From Emticicia sp. C21 (GTDB taxonomy: Bacteria; Bacteroidota; Bacteroidia; Cytophagales; Spirosomataceae), in assembly GCF_003418935.1 (NCBI RefSeq), contig NZ_QVMT01000002.1:310001-374000 (forward strand): a DNA stretch of 64,000 nucleotides, in the 5' to 3' direction. Shown here one piece after another: positions 55,135 to 63,420 of this stretch (within the stretch, counting starts at the first letter, position 1; each line of letters starts with the position of its first letter). Below the pieces are notes generated by a model. That model was not told the origin of the DNA and searched no databases. It saw only the letters and a program-made list of their open reading frames with translations. The translations under genes and the position numbers were made by a program.

Positions 55135-55511
55135 AACTATACAAAAATTGTGAGATTTGAAGATTTAAAATTTTATTAAAAAGGTTAATGTATTGATAGT
55201 GAATGTTTTGTATGTCAAAAAATTATTAATAGAATTGTATATTTCGCTTAATGGGTAATTTCTTCCTCAAACTCTTTTTATAAACAGATACTATTCAAAA
55301 CTTTATATCTTATTGACCATAAATTACTAAACCGTTTTAGGTTGATTTAAAAATTTTTACCAAACCCCAAATCTTTTTCAAGCAGTCGTTGTTGTTCTGG
55401 TAGACATACTATTTTTATGAGTTAAGATATAAGCCTAAGCTAAGCATCCCACAACTAACAGTTAATTCCTGAGAAAGTATGCCAATCTTTTCAGTCTTCT
55501 GCTAAAGACTA
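55135..55511. other. Gene-free region between divergent plsY and MATE genes
   Basis: AT-rich with no ORF, hairpin or repeat that stands out. It must hold the promoters of both genes; I could not pick clear -33/-7 pairs. Confidence 0.4.
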
Positions 55512-55556
55512 TTGTACAACAAACGCGAATCCGGCTTGCTATTTCCTTCAAAGGTT

Positions 55557-56945
55557 ATGAAAATAAATCTATTATCTGCTTCTTTTAAAGAAGAAACGAG
55601 TAAAACTTTGTCTTTGGCTGTGCCCATTGTGATAGCACAATTAGGGACTATTTTGATGGGCGTAACTGACAATATTATGGTAGGGCATTATCTGGGCAAA
55701 ATAGGCTTGGGTGTGTCAGGTATTGCCAACTCCATTGCTTTTGTGATTTCATCCATTGGTATTGGTGGGCTTGCTGTTGTTGCACCGCTCATTTCAAAAG
55801 CCAAAGCCGAACGGAATGTACCCGAAGTCAATCGGCTATTCAGGGCTGGTTTATGGGCTGCTTTGTGGTTTGGACTGATATTGGGTGCCGTAGGTTTTAT
55901 CTGTATCTACTTCTTTGATATTTTTCAGCAATCGCCCGAAATCAATCAGAAAGCTCCGACTTTTATGGGTATCATTGTTGTATCCAGTATGTTTGTATTC
56001 ATTTTTGTAGCTTCCAAACAACTTTCGGATGGGCTCTCTCGCACCTATGTGGCCATGATGATTACCATCATCGGGCTTATTGCTAACTTTATTCTTAACG
56101 TATTATTGATTAATGGCTATTGGGGTTTTCCAAAAATGGGATTGAATGGCTCTGCGGTCTCAACACTCATTACCCGTATTCTGATGGTAATTGCTATGTT
56201 CACCTATCTATTCAGAGCGAAAACCTTTAAGAAGTATTTGAAGAAAAAGTATAACCCATTGCCTGTAGGCGATTTGGTAAAGTATATTTTTAAAATTGGT
56301 GTGCCGAGTGGCTTACAGTTTTTCTTTGAAATAGCTGCTTTTTCATTAGCCGTAGTAATGATGGGGTGGCTTGGCGAAAACCAACTGGCAGCGCACCAGA
56401 TTGCTATTAATGTTGCGTCTACTACCTATATGATGGCGGCAGGCCTGGGTGTAGCTGGAGGTATCAGAGTAGGTGAGGGTAGAGGTTTGAGGAATATTCA
56501 GAAAATAAGAACCTCGGGCAATGTGGCTTTGCTCTTAGTTGGTATATTCATGACTACTATGATGTTGTTGATTATCATTTTAAAGCGTTTCTTGGTAGAA
56601 CTTTATATTTCAGATATAGAAGTAATTGAAATAGCTGTGAGATTGATGTGGATAGCGGCAGTTTTCCAGTTGTCAGATGGAATACAGGTGGTTGCTCTGG
56701 GTATTCTACGTGGTATTGCTGATGTAAATATTCCGACCTGGATTACCATGTTTGCCTATTGGGTTGTAGCTTTGCCACTAGGTTATTTTCTGGGCTTTAC
56801 TCTGAAACAAGATGCCATTGGCGTTTGGATAGGGCTATTTGCAGGACTAACTATGTCGGCCATTTTACTGACCTCACGTTTTTATTATCTGATAGGTAAA
56901 ATGCGGAAATCGGAACAATATTCTTTAGAAACAGCGGGTACATGA
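55557..56945 (+). CDS. MATE-family multidrug exporter (NorM-like)
   Basis: 462 residues from [15 protein letters not shown]; an upstream in-frame start at 55512 adds a poorly hydrophobic tail. Twelve membrane segments in two MatE halves: [20 protein letters not shown] and [20 protein letters not shown], with [20 protein letters not shown]. Sodium or proton-driven drug export. Overlaps the RNase HII gene by four bases (ATGA). Confidence 0.92.
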   Translation: MKINLLSASFKEETSKTLSLAVPIVIAQLGTILMGVTDNIMVGHYLGKIGLGVSGIANSIAFVISSIGIGGLAVVAPLISKAKAERNVPEVNRLFRAGLWAALWFGLILGAVGFICIYFFDIFQQSPEINQKAPTFMGIIVVSSMFVFIFVASKQLSDGLSRTYVAMMITIIGLIANFILNVLLINGYWGFPKMGLNGSAVSTLITRILMVIAMFTYLFRAKTFKKYLKKKYNPLPVGDLVKYIFKIGVPSGLQFFFEIAAFSLAVVMMGWLGENQLAAHQIAINVASTTYMMAAGLGVAGGIRVGEGRGLRNIQKIRTSGNVALLLVGIFMTTMMLLIIILKRFLVELYISDIEVIEIAVRLMWIAAVFQLSDGIQVVALGILRGIADVNIPTWITMFAYWVVALPLGYFLGFTLKQDAIGVWIGLFAGLTMSAILLTSRFYYLIGKMRKSEQYSLETAGT

Positions 56946-57538
56946 AAGAAAAAAATCTTTGGTCGTGTTATAATGAAGGCGTAATAGAAGCAGGGCTTGA
57001 CGAAGCGGGTAGGGGCTGTCTGGCTGGGCCTGTGGTTGCTGCAGCTGTAATTTTACCCAAAGACTACAAACACTCTTTGCTGAATGATTCGAAACAATTA
57101 ACCAAGAAGCAAAGGAATCGTTTAAAAGATGATATATTCAGAGATGCGTTGGCTTATGAGATAAAAGAAGCATCAGAGGCCGAAATAGATAAGATTAATA
57201 TATCAAAGGCAAGTTTTCTGGCGATGCATCGGGCAGTGGAGGCATTAAAAATTCAGCCGGAACATTTGTTGGTAGATGGCAACCGCTTTGTGCCTTATCC
57301 GCTCATTCCGCATACCTGTATCGTGAAAGGTGATGAGAAATTCTTATCAATAGCCGCTGCTTCTATTCTGGCAAAAACCTATCGTGATGATTTGATGGAG
57401 CAATTGGGTTTAGAATTTCCCTCTTACCGTTGGCATGAAAATGCCGGTTATCCGACACCACACCATCGCAACGCCATTCTTCAAAATGGGTTAACACCCT
57501 ATCATCGGTTGACTTTTAAGTGTATTAAGTTGTTTTAG
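56942..57538 (+). CDS. rnhB: Ribonuclease HII
   Basis: 198 residues. [20 protein letters not shown] holds the first Asp/Glu pair, LLVDGNRFV the next Asp region, and [18 protein letters not shown] the conserved helix with Asp. Removes RNA from RNA-DNA hybrids and misplaced ribonucleotides. Translationally coupled to the MATE gene. Convergent with the isomerase gene at 57703. Confidence 0.96.
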   Translation: MKEKNLWSCYNEGVIEAGLDEAGRGCLAGPVVAAAVILPKDYKHSLLNDSKQLTKKQRNRLKDDIFRDALAYEIKEASEAEIDKINISKASFLAMHRAVEALKIQPEHLLVDGNRFVPYPLIPHTCIVKGDEKFLSIAAASILAKTYRDDLMEQLGLEFPSYRWHENAGYPTPHHRNAILQNGLTPYHRLTFKCIKLF

Positions 57539-57550
57539 AACAGGGGTAAT

Positions 57551-57683
57551 GTATATGACGGTTTTTAAATCGTCAATTAATCAATAGTGAAAAAATTTTG
57601 AATTTTAAGGTACTTTATTCAGACGATTTGAAAAATCGTCATACACAAAAGGGTGACACGATTTGAAACCGTGCCACCCTTTT
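57551..57683. terminator. Double hairpin and bidirectional terminator
   Basis: Inverted repeats at 57551-57574 and 57622-57645 share GACGATTT and AAATCGTC cores, and each arm can also fold alone. AAAAGGGTGACACG (57647-57660) then pairs with CGTGCCACCCTTTT (57670-57683) with one mismatch, T-runs on both strands. Separates convergent rnhB and the isomerase gene. Confidence 0.8.
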
Positions 57684-57702
57684 CGCTTAATTATATTCTA
57701 AA

Positions 57703-58539
57703 TTAGAATTTCAAGTCTTTCAGATAAGCTGCGTCGTTTTTCATACTTTCGATCGGGCTTACCGGATATTGCTCTTGTTCTACCAGATAGTATTTAATAC
57801 CTGCATCTTTGGCTGCACGTAACAACGTTTTGTAATCAATGATACCTTTTTCCAGATCCGTTTGTTTTGGTTTAGGATCTTTGGTTTCTAATTGCTTTAC
57901 ATGGCAAAGTTCGTAGCGTTTGCCGTATTCTTTCAGGTGAGCCAACGTATCTTCACCTGAAGCTTCAATCCAGCACATATCTAACTCGAACATCACCAAA
58001 GATGGGTCAGTATTTTCTAATAAGATACGTTGTCCTTTCACACCATTCGCATTCTGGAATGAGTACGAGTGATTATGATAACCATATTTGATACCGTATT
58101 TTTTTGCAGTTTCGCCGTGTTTGCTGAAAGCCTCAGCTTTTTGTTTCCAGGCATCTGCTGATGGTTGCATCCCGATAGCCGGACAAATCACATAGCTTAA
58201 ACCTGCTTCTGCACATTTCGCAATCATTTCTTCGTTGGTATCAGGCAAGCCTAAATGAGTACTTACCATTTTCACGCCGATATCAGATAGATAAGATTTC
58301 GCTTCTTTCGGAGTCATTCCCCAGAATGGGTCTTTTGAGTAACTTTCAAAATATTCGTAGCCCATATCAGCCAATTGCTTCATATAGCCTTTAGGGTCTT
58401 TAGGCAATACATCACGGATACTATATAGCTGGCAACCGAATTGTTTCAGGGTGCCTTTAGCTTCTACTCTGTTAGCTATCAGGGCCAATGCTGCTAAAGA
58501 AGCAGATTGTTGTAAGAATTTTCTGCGATCAATCATCAT
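57703..58539 (-). CDS. Exported TIM-barrel sugar isomerase/epimerase family protein
   Basis: 278 residues. Tat-like signal (RRKFLQQSASLAALALIAN). AP_endonuc_2-like barrel: TLKQFGCQLYSIRDVLPKD, KMVSTHLGLPD, YGYHNHSYSF with His, MFELDMCWIEASGED with Glu/Asp and YELCHVKQLE with His. Probably acts on a sugar in the periplasm. No neighbours of clear link. Confidence 0.85.
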   Translation of the reverse strand: MMIDRRKFLQQSASLAALALIANRVEAKGTLKQFGCQLYSIRDVLPKDPKGYMKQLADMGYEYFESYSKDPFWGMTPKEAKSYLSDIGVKMVSTHLGLPDTNEEMIAKCAEAGLSYVICPAIGMQPSADAWKQKAEAFSKHGETAKKYGIKYGYHNHSYSFQNANGVKGQRILLENTDPSLVMFELDMCWIEASGEDTLAHLKEYGKRYELCHVKQLETKDPKPKQTDLEKGIIDYKTLLRAAKDAGIKYYLVEQEQYPVSPIESMKNDAAYLKDLKF

Positions 58540-58676
58540 AGTTTTTTGCAGGAGGTTTTGGTTTTAAAGAAATACACGGCAAAGTAGCAGATTTTATTGC
58601 ACAAACAGAATGATAAATGTGATTTTTTTGTGGGTTTTAATCAAATTTCAATCCGAGAATTTTGCACCAAACCAAC

Positions 58677-58710
58677 AAAAAAGCACAGATAGCCAACTAC
58701 CTGTGCTTTT
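58677..58710 (-). terminator. Terminator after the AIM24 gene
   Basis: AAAAGCACAG and CTGTGCTTTT pair across a 12-base loop; on the minus strand a run of T follows. It lies 21 bases beyond the stop at 58731. Confidence 0.8.
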
Positions 58711-58730
58711 GCTTTACTTTATTTTAAATC

Positions 58731-59513
58731 TTAACTTTCAAACATATTACCTAATCCACCTAAAATAGAGCCACCCTCTTTGTTAGCATTACCACCATAA
58801 GGTGCCAGACGTTGAATCAATTTCGAAATCGGTAATGATTGAATCCAAACTTTACCTGTACCACGAAGCGTAGCCAGAAATAAGCCCTCACCGCCAAAAA
58901 TCATTGATTTTAGGCTTCCCGCACGCTCAATATCAAATTGTAGCTGTGGCTCAAACCCTACCACACAACCAGTATCCACACGTAGTGTTTCATTATTTAA
59001 CTGGCGCTCAATAACTACCCCGCCTGAGTGAATAAATGCCATACCATCGCCTTGTAGTTTTTCAAGAATAAAGCCCTCGCCACCAAAGAAACCTGAACCC
59101 AGGCGTTGATTGAAATGAATAGAGATACTTGTGCCCATAGCAGCACATAAGAAGGCATCTTTCTGAACTATAAGCGTATTGCCCATAATCTTTGCCAGGT
59201 CAACTGCTCTGATTGTACCCGGATACGGTGCAGCAAAGGCTACTTTGCGTTTCATTTGTGGCACACGGTTAGTAAAGTGGGTCATGAAGATAGACTCACC
59301 CATCAGTGCACGGCTACCTGCCTGCAGGAGTTTGCCAAAAATGCTTTGTTGCGGTTGTGAGCCGTCACCCATTTTGGTTTCAAACTGTATTCCGTCTTCC
59401 ATATAAAGCATAGAACCTGCTTCAGCAATGACGGTTTCATAAGGGTCTAGTTCGATTTCGACAATCTGAATGTCTTCGCCAAATATTTTGTAATCAATTT
59501 CGTGAGAACGCAT
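58731..59513 (-). CDS. AIM24/TIGR00266-family protein
   Basis: 260 residues, all-beta. The family marks are [26 protein letters not shown]-like [37 protein letters not shown] and [20 protein letters not shown] with repeated GGEG turns. Role of the bacterial family is unclear; possibly membrane-surface associated. Monocistronic with its own terminator. Confidence 0.9.
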   Translation of the reverse strand: MRSHEIDYKIFGEDIQIVEIELDPYETVIAEAGSMLYMEDGIQFETKMGDGSQPQQSIFGKLLQAGSRALMGESIFMTHFTNRVPQMKRKVAFAAPYPGTIRAVDLAKIMGNTLIVQKDAFLCAAMGTSISIHFNQRLGSGFFGGEGFILEKLQGDGMAFIHSGGVVIERQLNNETLRVDTGCVVGFEPQLQFDIERAGSLKSMIFGGEGLFLATLRGTGKVWIQSLPISKLIQRLAPYGGNANKEGGSILGGLGNMFES

Positions 59514-59770
59514 AGCTATATATTGGGTTTATGATTTTGCGACGAATATATAAGTTTAGTAGAATATCTTTCAAAAAAAACTACATAAATGGGTACATTG
59601 TTGAGGGAATGGTTATTTTTATATTATTTTAAACTTTTTCCAACCTTTCAGCTATATAAAGCATCATTGTAGTATATGTAGAGGATTTTAGACAAAATAG
59701 CATGGAATGGTTTTTGAACTAAAAACTCTGACAGTATGAAAGATAGCTTAAAAAATTAAAGGAAAATTTT

Positions 59771-60190
59771 ATGAAAAGGTTAATGGTAGTAATGATGGTT
59801 GCATTAGCAACTGCATGTTCGAAAGAAGACGTAGCAGAACAGAAGGCTTCGTTTGGTAGTACAATTGAAACAGCCTATTCTAAAGCAGTAGTATTGCAGG
59901 AAGGTGTTGAAGTAAAAGTAACAAAAATTGAGGACAGTCGCTGTCCTAAAAGCGTTGTATGTGTTTGGGAAGGAATGGTTAAGGTTTACATAAGCGTTTC
60001 TGAAAAAGGTTCAACGAAAGAAGCGGTGATTGAAATAAAAGGTGGTGAACAAAAACCTGCTTCAACCACAGTACAACTGAATGGGGTTAATTATTTAATT
60101 GAAGTAACAGACGTATCGCCTTATCCGCAAACGCCTGATCCAATCAGTTTACAGGATTACAAAATCAGCTTTAATATCAAGAAAGCTTAA
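59771..60190 (+). CDS. Small lipoprotein with a paired-Cys motif
   Basis: 139 residues. Lipobox VALATACSKED. The motif IEDSRCPKSVVCVWEGMVKV carries two Cys likely bridged, as in a widespread Bacteroidota lipoprotein family of unknown role, followed by a beta-rich end (YLIEVTDVSPYP, PISLQDYKISFNI). Single gene ended by a strong terminator. Confidence 0.8.
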   Translation: MKRLMVVMMVALATACSKEDVAEQKASFGSTIETAYSKAVVLQEGVEVKVTKIEDSRCPKSVVCVWEGMVKVYISVSEKGSTKEAVIEIKGGEQKPASTTVQLNGVNYLIEVTDVSPYPQTPDPISLQDYKISFNIKKA

Positions 60191-60200
60191 TATCATAAAA

Positions 60201-60228
60201 GGCTAACCGCGAGGTTAGCCTTTTTTTT
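60201..60228 (+). terminator. Strong terminator after the lipoprotein gene
   Basis: GGCTAACCGCGAGGTTAGCC followed by eight T. The stem is perfect (8 bp, loop gcga). It also serves the convergent YtxH gene on the other strand, preceded there by an A-run. Confidence 0.93.
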
Positions 60229-60541
60229 ATGCCTGTGGTTCACTCGGCGGTGGAGTTGTCGTTGTTGGATTTTCAGGTTTGTTACCACCGAATAAATCCT
60301 GCAAGAATTTTTCAGCACCCGGAAAATACTGCTTCAAAGCCTCAGCACCTTCGGTTTTTAGTTTATCAAAATATTCAGGTGCTTTATCAAGTGCTTGCTC
60401 GGCTTCACCCTTGAACTTATTGCCTTTTTCTTTTAAATCGGCTAATGCCTTTTCTCCTTCTTCGGTCTGTAAATATTTGTGTAAGGCTACACCCGCGGCT
60501 GCTCCCAGTACAAATGTGGCTAAGTGTTTTGCATTTACCAT
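60227..60541 (-). CDS. YtxH-like small protein
   Basis: 104 residues. A short hydrophobic N-terminus with small residues (LATFVLGAAAGVALHKYL) then charged amphipathic helices (DLKEKGNKFKGEAEQALDKA) and a Pro/Thr-rich end (NPTTTTPPPSEPQA). The family is thought to be membrane-linked and stress-related. The stop overlaps the T-run of the neighbouring terminator. Confidence 0.75.
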   Translation of the reverse strand: MVNAKHLATFVLGAAAGVALHKYLQTEEGEKALADLKEKGNKFKGEAEQALDKAPEYFDKLKTEGAEALKQYFPGAEKFLQDLFGGNKPENPTTTTPPPSEPQA

Positions 60542-60711
60542 AGTCTTAAATTGATTTATTGTTAATAATCAAAAAGAGCCTTTTTAATGAGTGTTTATCT
60601 GACTGTATGCAGATTGTGTTATCATTTTTAACAGGCTCGTAACTTCAATAACGAAATTATGGAATAAAAGTATCAATAATTTAGTTGGATAATGCATAAT
60701 TTTGCCCGTAG

Positions 60712-60879
60712 GTGAAAAATATTGATAAATGGCAGAAAATCGTATGGATGAGAATGCGAACCTTTGTTGCAGACGACCGTACCAATCCTTTTGCGCAATA
60801 GTCTGATTATACCAAAAAACTTCCTGAACACTTTGGAAACACAATTCTAAATCGGAAATTTAGGGAGACGCCCAGTTGA
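60712..60879 (+). pseudogene. Possible small gene broken by one stop codon
   Basis: From GTG at 60712 a frame reads KNIDKWQKIVWMRMRTFVAD, then NPFAQ, a TAG at 60799-60801, and continues as SDYTKKLPEHFGNTILNRKF to a TGA at 60877-60879. The residue use looks coding, and a TAATTTTG promoter box stands at 60697-60704. An alternative ATG frame from 60729 gives only 25 residues. Weak call. Confidence 0.3.
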
Positions 60880-60913
60880 AGACGTCCAGCCGAGGATTAC
60901 AATCACTATTGAA

Positions 60914-61327
60914 ATGGATAAAAGGAAAATCAATATAAATCGAAGTAAGTTTAATAGAGCGATTAGATATAGTTATCAGCAAACAGTTTTGGAGTCTATG
61001 CAAGAATCAGTCACTAAAACGGAACCAGAAAAGGTTACCATTATGGTAGGAACCTTTTTGAGAGAAGTCAAAGAGGGTTTTCAACAATCAATTATGAAAA
61101 CGGAACCGAAAAAGGTTACCATTATGGTGGGAACCTTTTTGAGCGAGAATAGTACTGGTTTCGAAGTATCAACCACTCAAACGGAACCGGAAAAGGTTAC
61201 CAATACGGTGGGAACCTTTTTGAAAGGAGACAGAGGTGATTTCCGAGTGCCAAGCTCGAAAACGGAACCGGAAAAGGTTACCAATATGGTAGGAACCTTT
61301 TTGAGTGAGGACAGTAATGATTTTTAA
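60914..61327 (+). CDS. Repeat protein or ORF carried by a hairpin array
   Basis: 137 residues: a basic N-terminus (MDKRKININRSKFNRAIRY), then four repeats of 27 residues with the core KTEPEKVTxMVGTFL. Each core is encoded by a terminator-like DNA hairpin, so it is not certain whether protein or nucleic acid is under selection. After the stop a fifth repeat (VTDPVGTFLSD) continues out of frame. Start chosen at the first ATG; no Shine-Dalgarno site. No family known to me. It lies 140 bases before the haemoglobin gene. Confidence 0.45.
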   Translation: MDKRKININRSKFNRAIRYSYQQTVLESMQESVTKTEPEKVTIMVGTFLREVKEGFQQSIMKTEPKKVTIMVGTFLSENSTGFEVSTTQTEPEKVTNTVGTFLKGDRGDFRVPSSKTEPEKVTNMVGTFLSEDSNDF

Positions 61328-61379
61328 ATACCAATAAAGCGACATTACAAAAGGTGACCGATCCGGTGGGCACCTTTTT
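61029..61379 (+). repeat. Five tandem terminator-like hairpins, 81-bp period
   Basis: Hairpins lie at 61029-61059, 61110-61140, 61191-61221, 61272-61302 and 61349-61379. Each has AAAAGGTT pairing with AACCTTTTT, inner ACC with GGT, a 5-base variable loop and a conserved RGG bulge on the 3' side. The first four are spaced exactly 81 bp; the fifth is 77 bp on and shows a paired change (GGTG with CACC), which keeps the stem. Confidence 0.88.
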
Positions 61380-61466
61380 GAGCGATGATAGCGATGGCTA
61401 CTCGATAATAACCGCTTCACGATTAAAAATGTGCACAAATAAGAATTAAATATTAATAAAGAAGCA

Positions 61467-61946
61467 ATGAACACTATTCCTACACTTTATGAATGGGCAG
61501 GAGATATTAAAACTTTCGAAACTTTGTTTACCAAGTTTTACGAAAAGGTTTTGAAAGATGACCTATTGGGTGAAGTTTTTAAAGATATGTCGCCGGAACA
61601 TGTGAAGCATGTTTCAAATTTTGTGGCAGAGGTTTTTGGCGGTGCTCAATTTTATACGATTGAAGATAATGGTAGTCATTCTAAAATGGTTGGCAAGCAT
61701 ATTGGTAAAATGCTGACAGAAGAAAAACGCCAGCGTTGGGTTCAGCTTTTATTACAAACCGCAGATGAAGTAGGTTTAAAAAGCGACCCGGAGTTTCGTT
61801 CGGCATTTGTCGGATACATTGAATGGGGAACAAGGCTGGCAGTTATTAATTCACAATTAACTGAAAACCCAATGATGAATGGTGAACCAATGCCTAAATG
61901 GGGCTGGGGAGAAACAGGTGGGCCTTACATGCCTAACGAGAATTAG
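61467..61946 (+). CDS. Group II truncated haemoglobin
   Basis: 159 residues. TLYEWAGDIKTFETLFTKFY at the start, the proximal His in HSKMVGKHIGKML, and GYIEWGTRLAVINSQ at the end are the group II pattern. Binds heme and O2 or NO. The C-terminal PKWGWGETGGPYMPN tail is common in Bacteroidota copies. Follows the hairpin array, which could set its expression. Confidence 0.92.
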   Translation: MNTIPTLYEWAGDIKTFETLFTKFYEKVLKDDLLGEVFKDMSPEHVKHVSNFVAEVFGGAQFYTIEDNGSHSKMVGKHIGKMLTEEKRQRWVQLLLQTADEVGLKSDPEFRSAFVGYIEWGTRLAVINSQLTENPMMNGEPMPKWGWGETGGPYMPNEN

Positions 61947-62068
61947 AACAAATTATCAGGCAATTTGTAACCTTTTAAAAAATTTAAAGCACGCTTTAGT
62001 ACTTAACCAAATCCTAAATTCTAACGAAATTATAATCAGAAGTATCAACTATTCATACTGATATTATA

Positions 62069-62076
62069 TAATTTTG
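62069..62076 (+). promoter_or_regulatory. Bacteroidota -7 promoter box before ydcF-like gene
   Basis: TAATTTTG fits TAnnTTTG and stands 23 bases before the ATG at 62100. The following leader (ATAGGGGTAAAAATATTGAC) closely resembles that after the same box at 60697. No clear -33 TTG. Confidence 0.5.
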
Positions 62077-62099
62077 TATAGGGGTAAAAATATTGACAA

Positions 62100-62768
62100 A
62101 TGACTGAAACCCTGATTGACGATTACGCGAGGCTTTTGTATGATTACCATTTTTTGCAACAGCCACTTAAAAAAGCTGATTGTATTTTTGTATTAGGTAG
62201 CCACGATCCATCGGTAGCCGATTACGCTGCTCAACTGTATAATGAGGGCTATGCGCCTTATATTATTTTTTCAGGCGGGGTGGTTCGGCCGGTAGGTCAA
62301 CTGCGAAACGAAGTACCTAAAACCGAAGCAGAAGCCTTTTTTGATATTGCGGTGAGCAAGGGTGTGCCTACTGAAGTAATTTTGTTAGAAAATGAAGCCA
62401 CTAATACAGGCGCGAATTTTATATTGACAAGAAAGCTGCTAGCAGATAAAAACTTAGATTTTAAGAGTTTTATACTGGTACAAAAGCCTTATATGATTCG
62501 TCGGACTTATGCTACGGCCATGGTACAGTTCAAAGACTTTGATTTTATTGTTTCGGCTTTGCCTGATACCTACGACTCTTATGTGGAACGTTGTCTGGCA
62601 GGAGGTATCAGCAAAGAACGTGTAATTAGTAATATGACCGGAGATTTACAACGGTTGAAGATTTATCCGGCGAAAGGCTTTCTGATAGAAATGGATATAC
62701 CTGAAGAAGTCTGGTCGGCTTATGAGAGACTTCTGGACTTAGGATTTGAGGGACGTATGGCAACCTAA
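62100..62768 (+). CDS. YdcF/DUF218-family protein
   Basis: 222 residues, cytoplasmic, alpha/beta fold. DCIFVLGSHDPSVADYAAQL, YIIFSGGVVRPVGQL, LLENEATNTGANFIL and FILVQKPYMIRRTYATAMVQ are the conserved blocks of the ElyC/SanA/YdcF family. Biochemical role not settled. Single gene. Confidence 0.9.
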   Translation: MTETLIDDYARLLYDYHFLQQPLKKADCIFVLGSHDPSVADYAAQLYNEGYAPYIIFSGGVVRPVGQLRNEVPKTEAEAFFDIAVSKGVPTEVILLENEATNTGANFILTRKLLADKNLDFKSFILVQKPYMIRRTYATAMVQFKDFDFIVSALPDTYDSYVERCLAGGISKERVISNMTGDLQRLKIYPAKGFLIEMDIPEEVWSAYERLLDLGFEGRMAT

Positions 62769-62838
62769 GTACAGTTGCCATTTAATAAATAATTCGGATG
62801 AAAACCGTTTGTTTTTCGGCTAAAGTAAGAATCGCACA

Positions 62839-63201
62839 TTAATATTGCCCTGTAGAAAGCATAACCAATGTACAAGCGTGTAACGGTTCTATCTTATTTT
62901 TAGCGAGTAATGACTCAAATTCAGGATTTTCGGTGCCTGGGTTAAAGATGACTCTTTTAGGCTTTAATCCTACAATGTAATCATAATATTCGGGCTGGCG
63001 TTTGGGGCTGATATACATCGTTACAGTGTCCACACCCTCTAGTTCAGACTTAGTTACTTGTATTTCTTTGCCACCAATTTTTCCTTGATCTCTACCTATG
63101 AGTTCAATTTCATGACCGTGATTTAATAATCTGTTGGCAGCTAAAAAAGCATAACGTGTTGGGTCGGTGGATGCTCCTATTACTAAAGTTTTCTTCGACA
63201 T
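62839..63201 (-). CDS. CoA-binding-domain protein
   Basis: 120 residues. Rossmann-type CoA_binding_2: KTLVIGASTDPTRYAFLAAN, TVTMYISPKRQPEYYDYI and KRVIFNPGTENPEFE. Stand-alone small protein; widespread, role uncertain. Convergent with the ydcF-like gene. Confidence 0.9.
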   Translation of the reverse strand: MSKKTLVIGASTDPTRYAFLAANRLLNHGHEIELIGRDQGKIGGKEIQVTKSELEGVDTVTMYISPKRQPEYYDYIVGLKPKRVIFNPGTENPEFESLLAKNKIEPLHACTLVMLSTGQY

Positions 63202-63391
63202 CTCTTTGTTGTGTTATTTAGTAGTAAAACATTTACTTAAACGGGTTTTGTTCCTTAGTTTTAGATTAAAACCACAATTTAAAAACAATTTTTTGCCAAT
63301 AATGTTGTTATAATGCGAAGATAATCCTGACTGTTGAGAGTAATACTCATTTTGCTGCTGGCATACTTTTTTAGCTAAATCTGACAATAGT

Positions 63392-63418
63392 TTGAGATTA
63401 AAAACTAATATAATTTTG
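63392..63418 (+). promoter_or_regulatory. Bacteroidota promoter abutting the NUMOD4 start codon
   Basis: TTG at 63392-63394 and TAATTTTG at 63411-63418 fit the -33/-7 pattern with a spacing of 16 bases. Only two bases separate the box from the ATG at 63421, so transcription would start at or inside the start codon. Confidence 0.55.
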
Positions 63419-63420
63419 TG

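Noticed and set aside
60584-60844. 86-residue minus-strand ORF
   Set aside because: Low-quality composition, no conserved motif, and it lies over a plus-strand promoter and a better coding frame.
61029-61379. CRISPR-like array
   Set aside because: The spacing is regular but the repeats are terminator-shaped, the spacers are similar in length by codon phase, and no cas gene is present.
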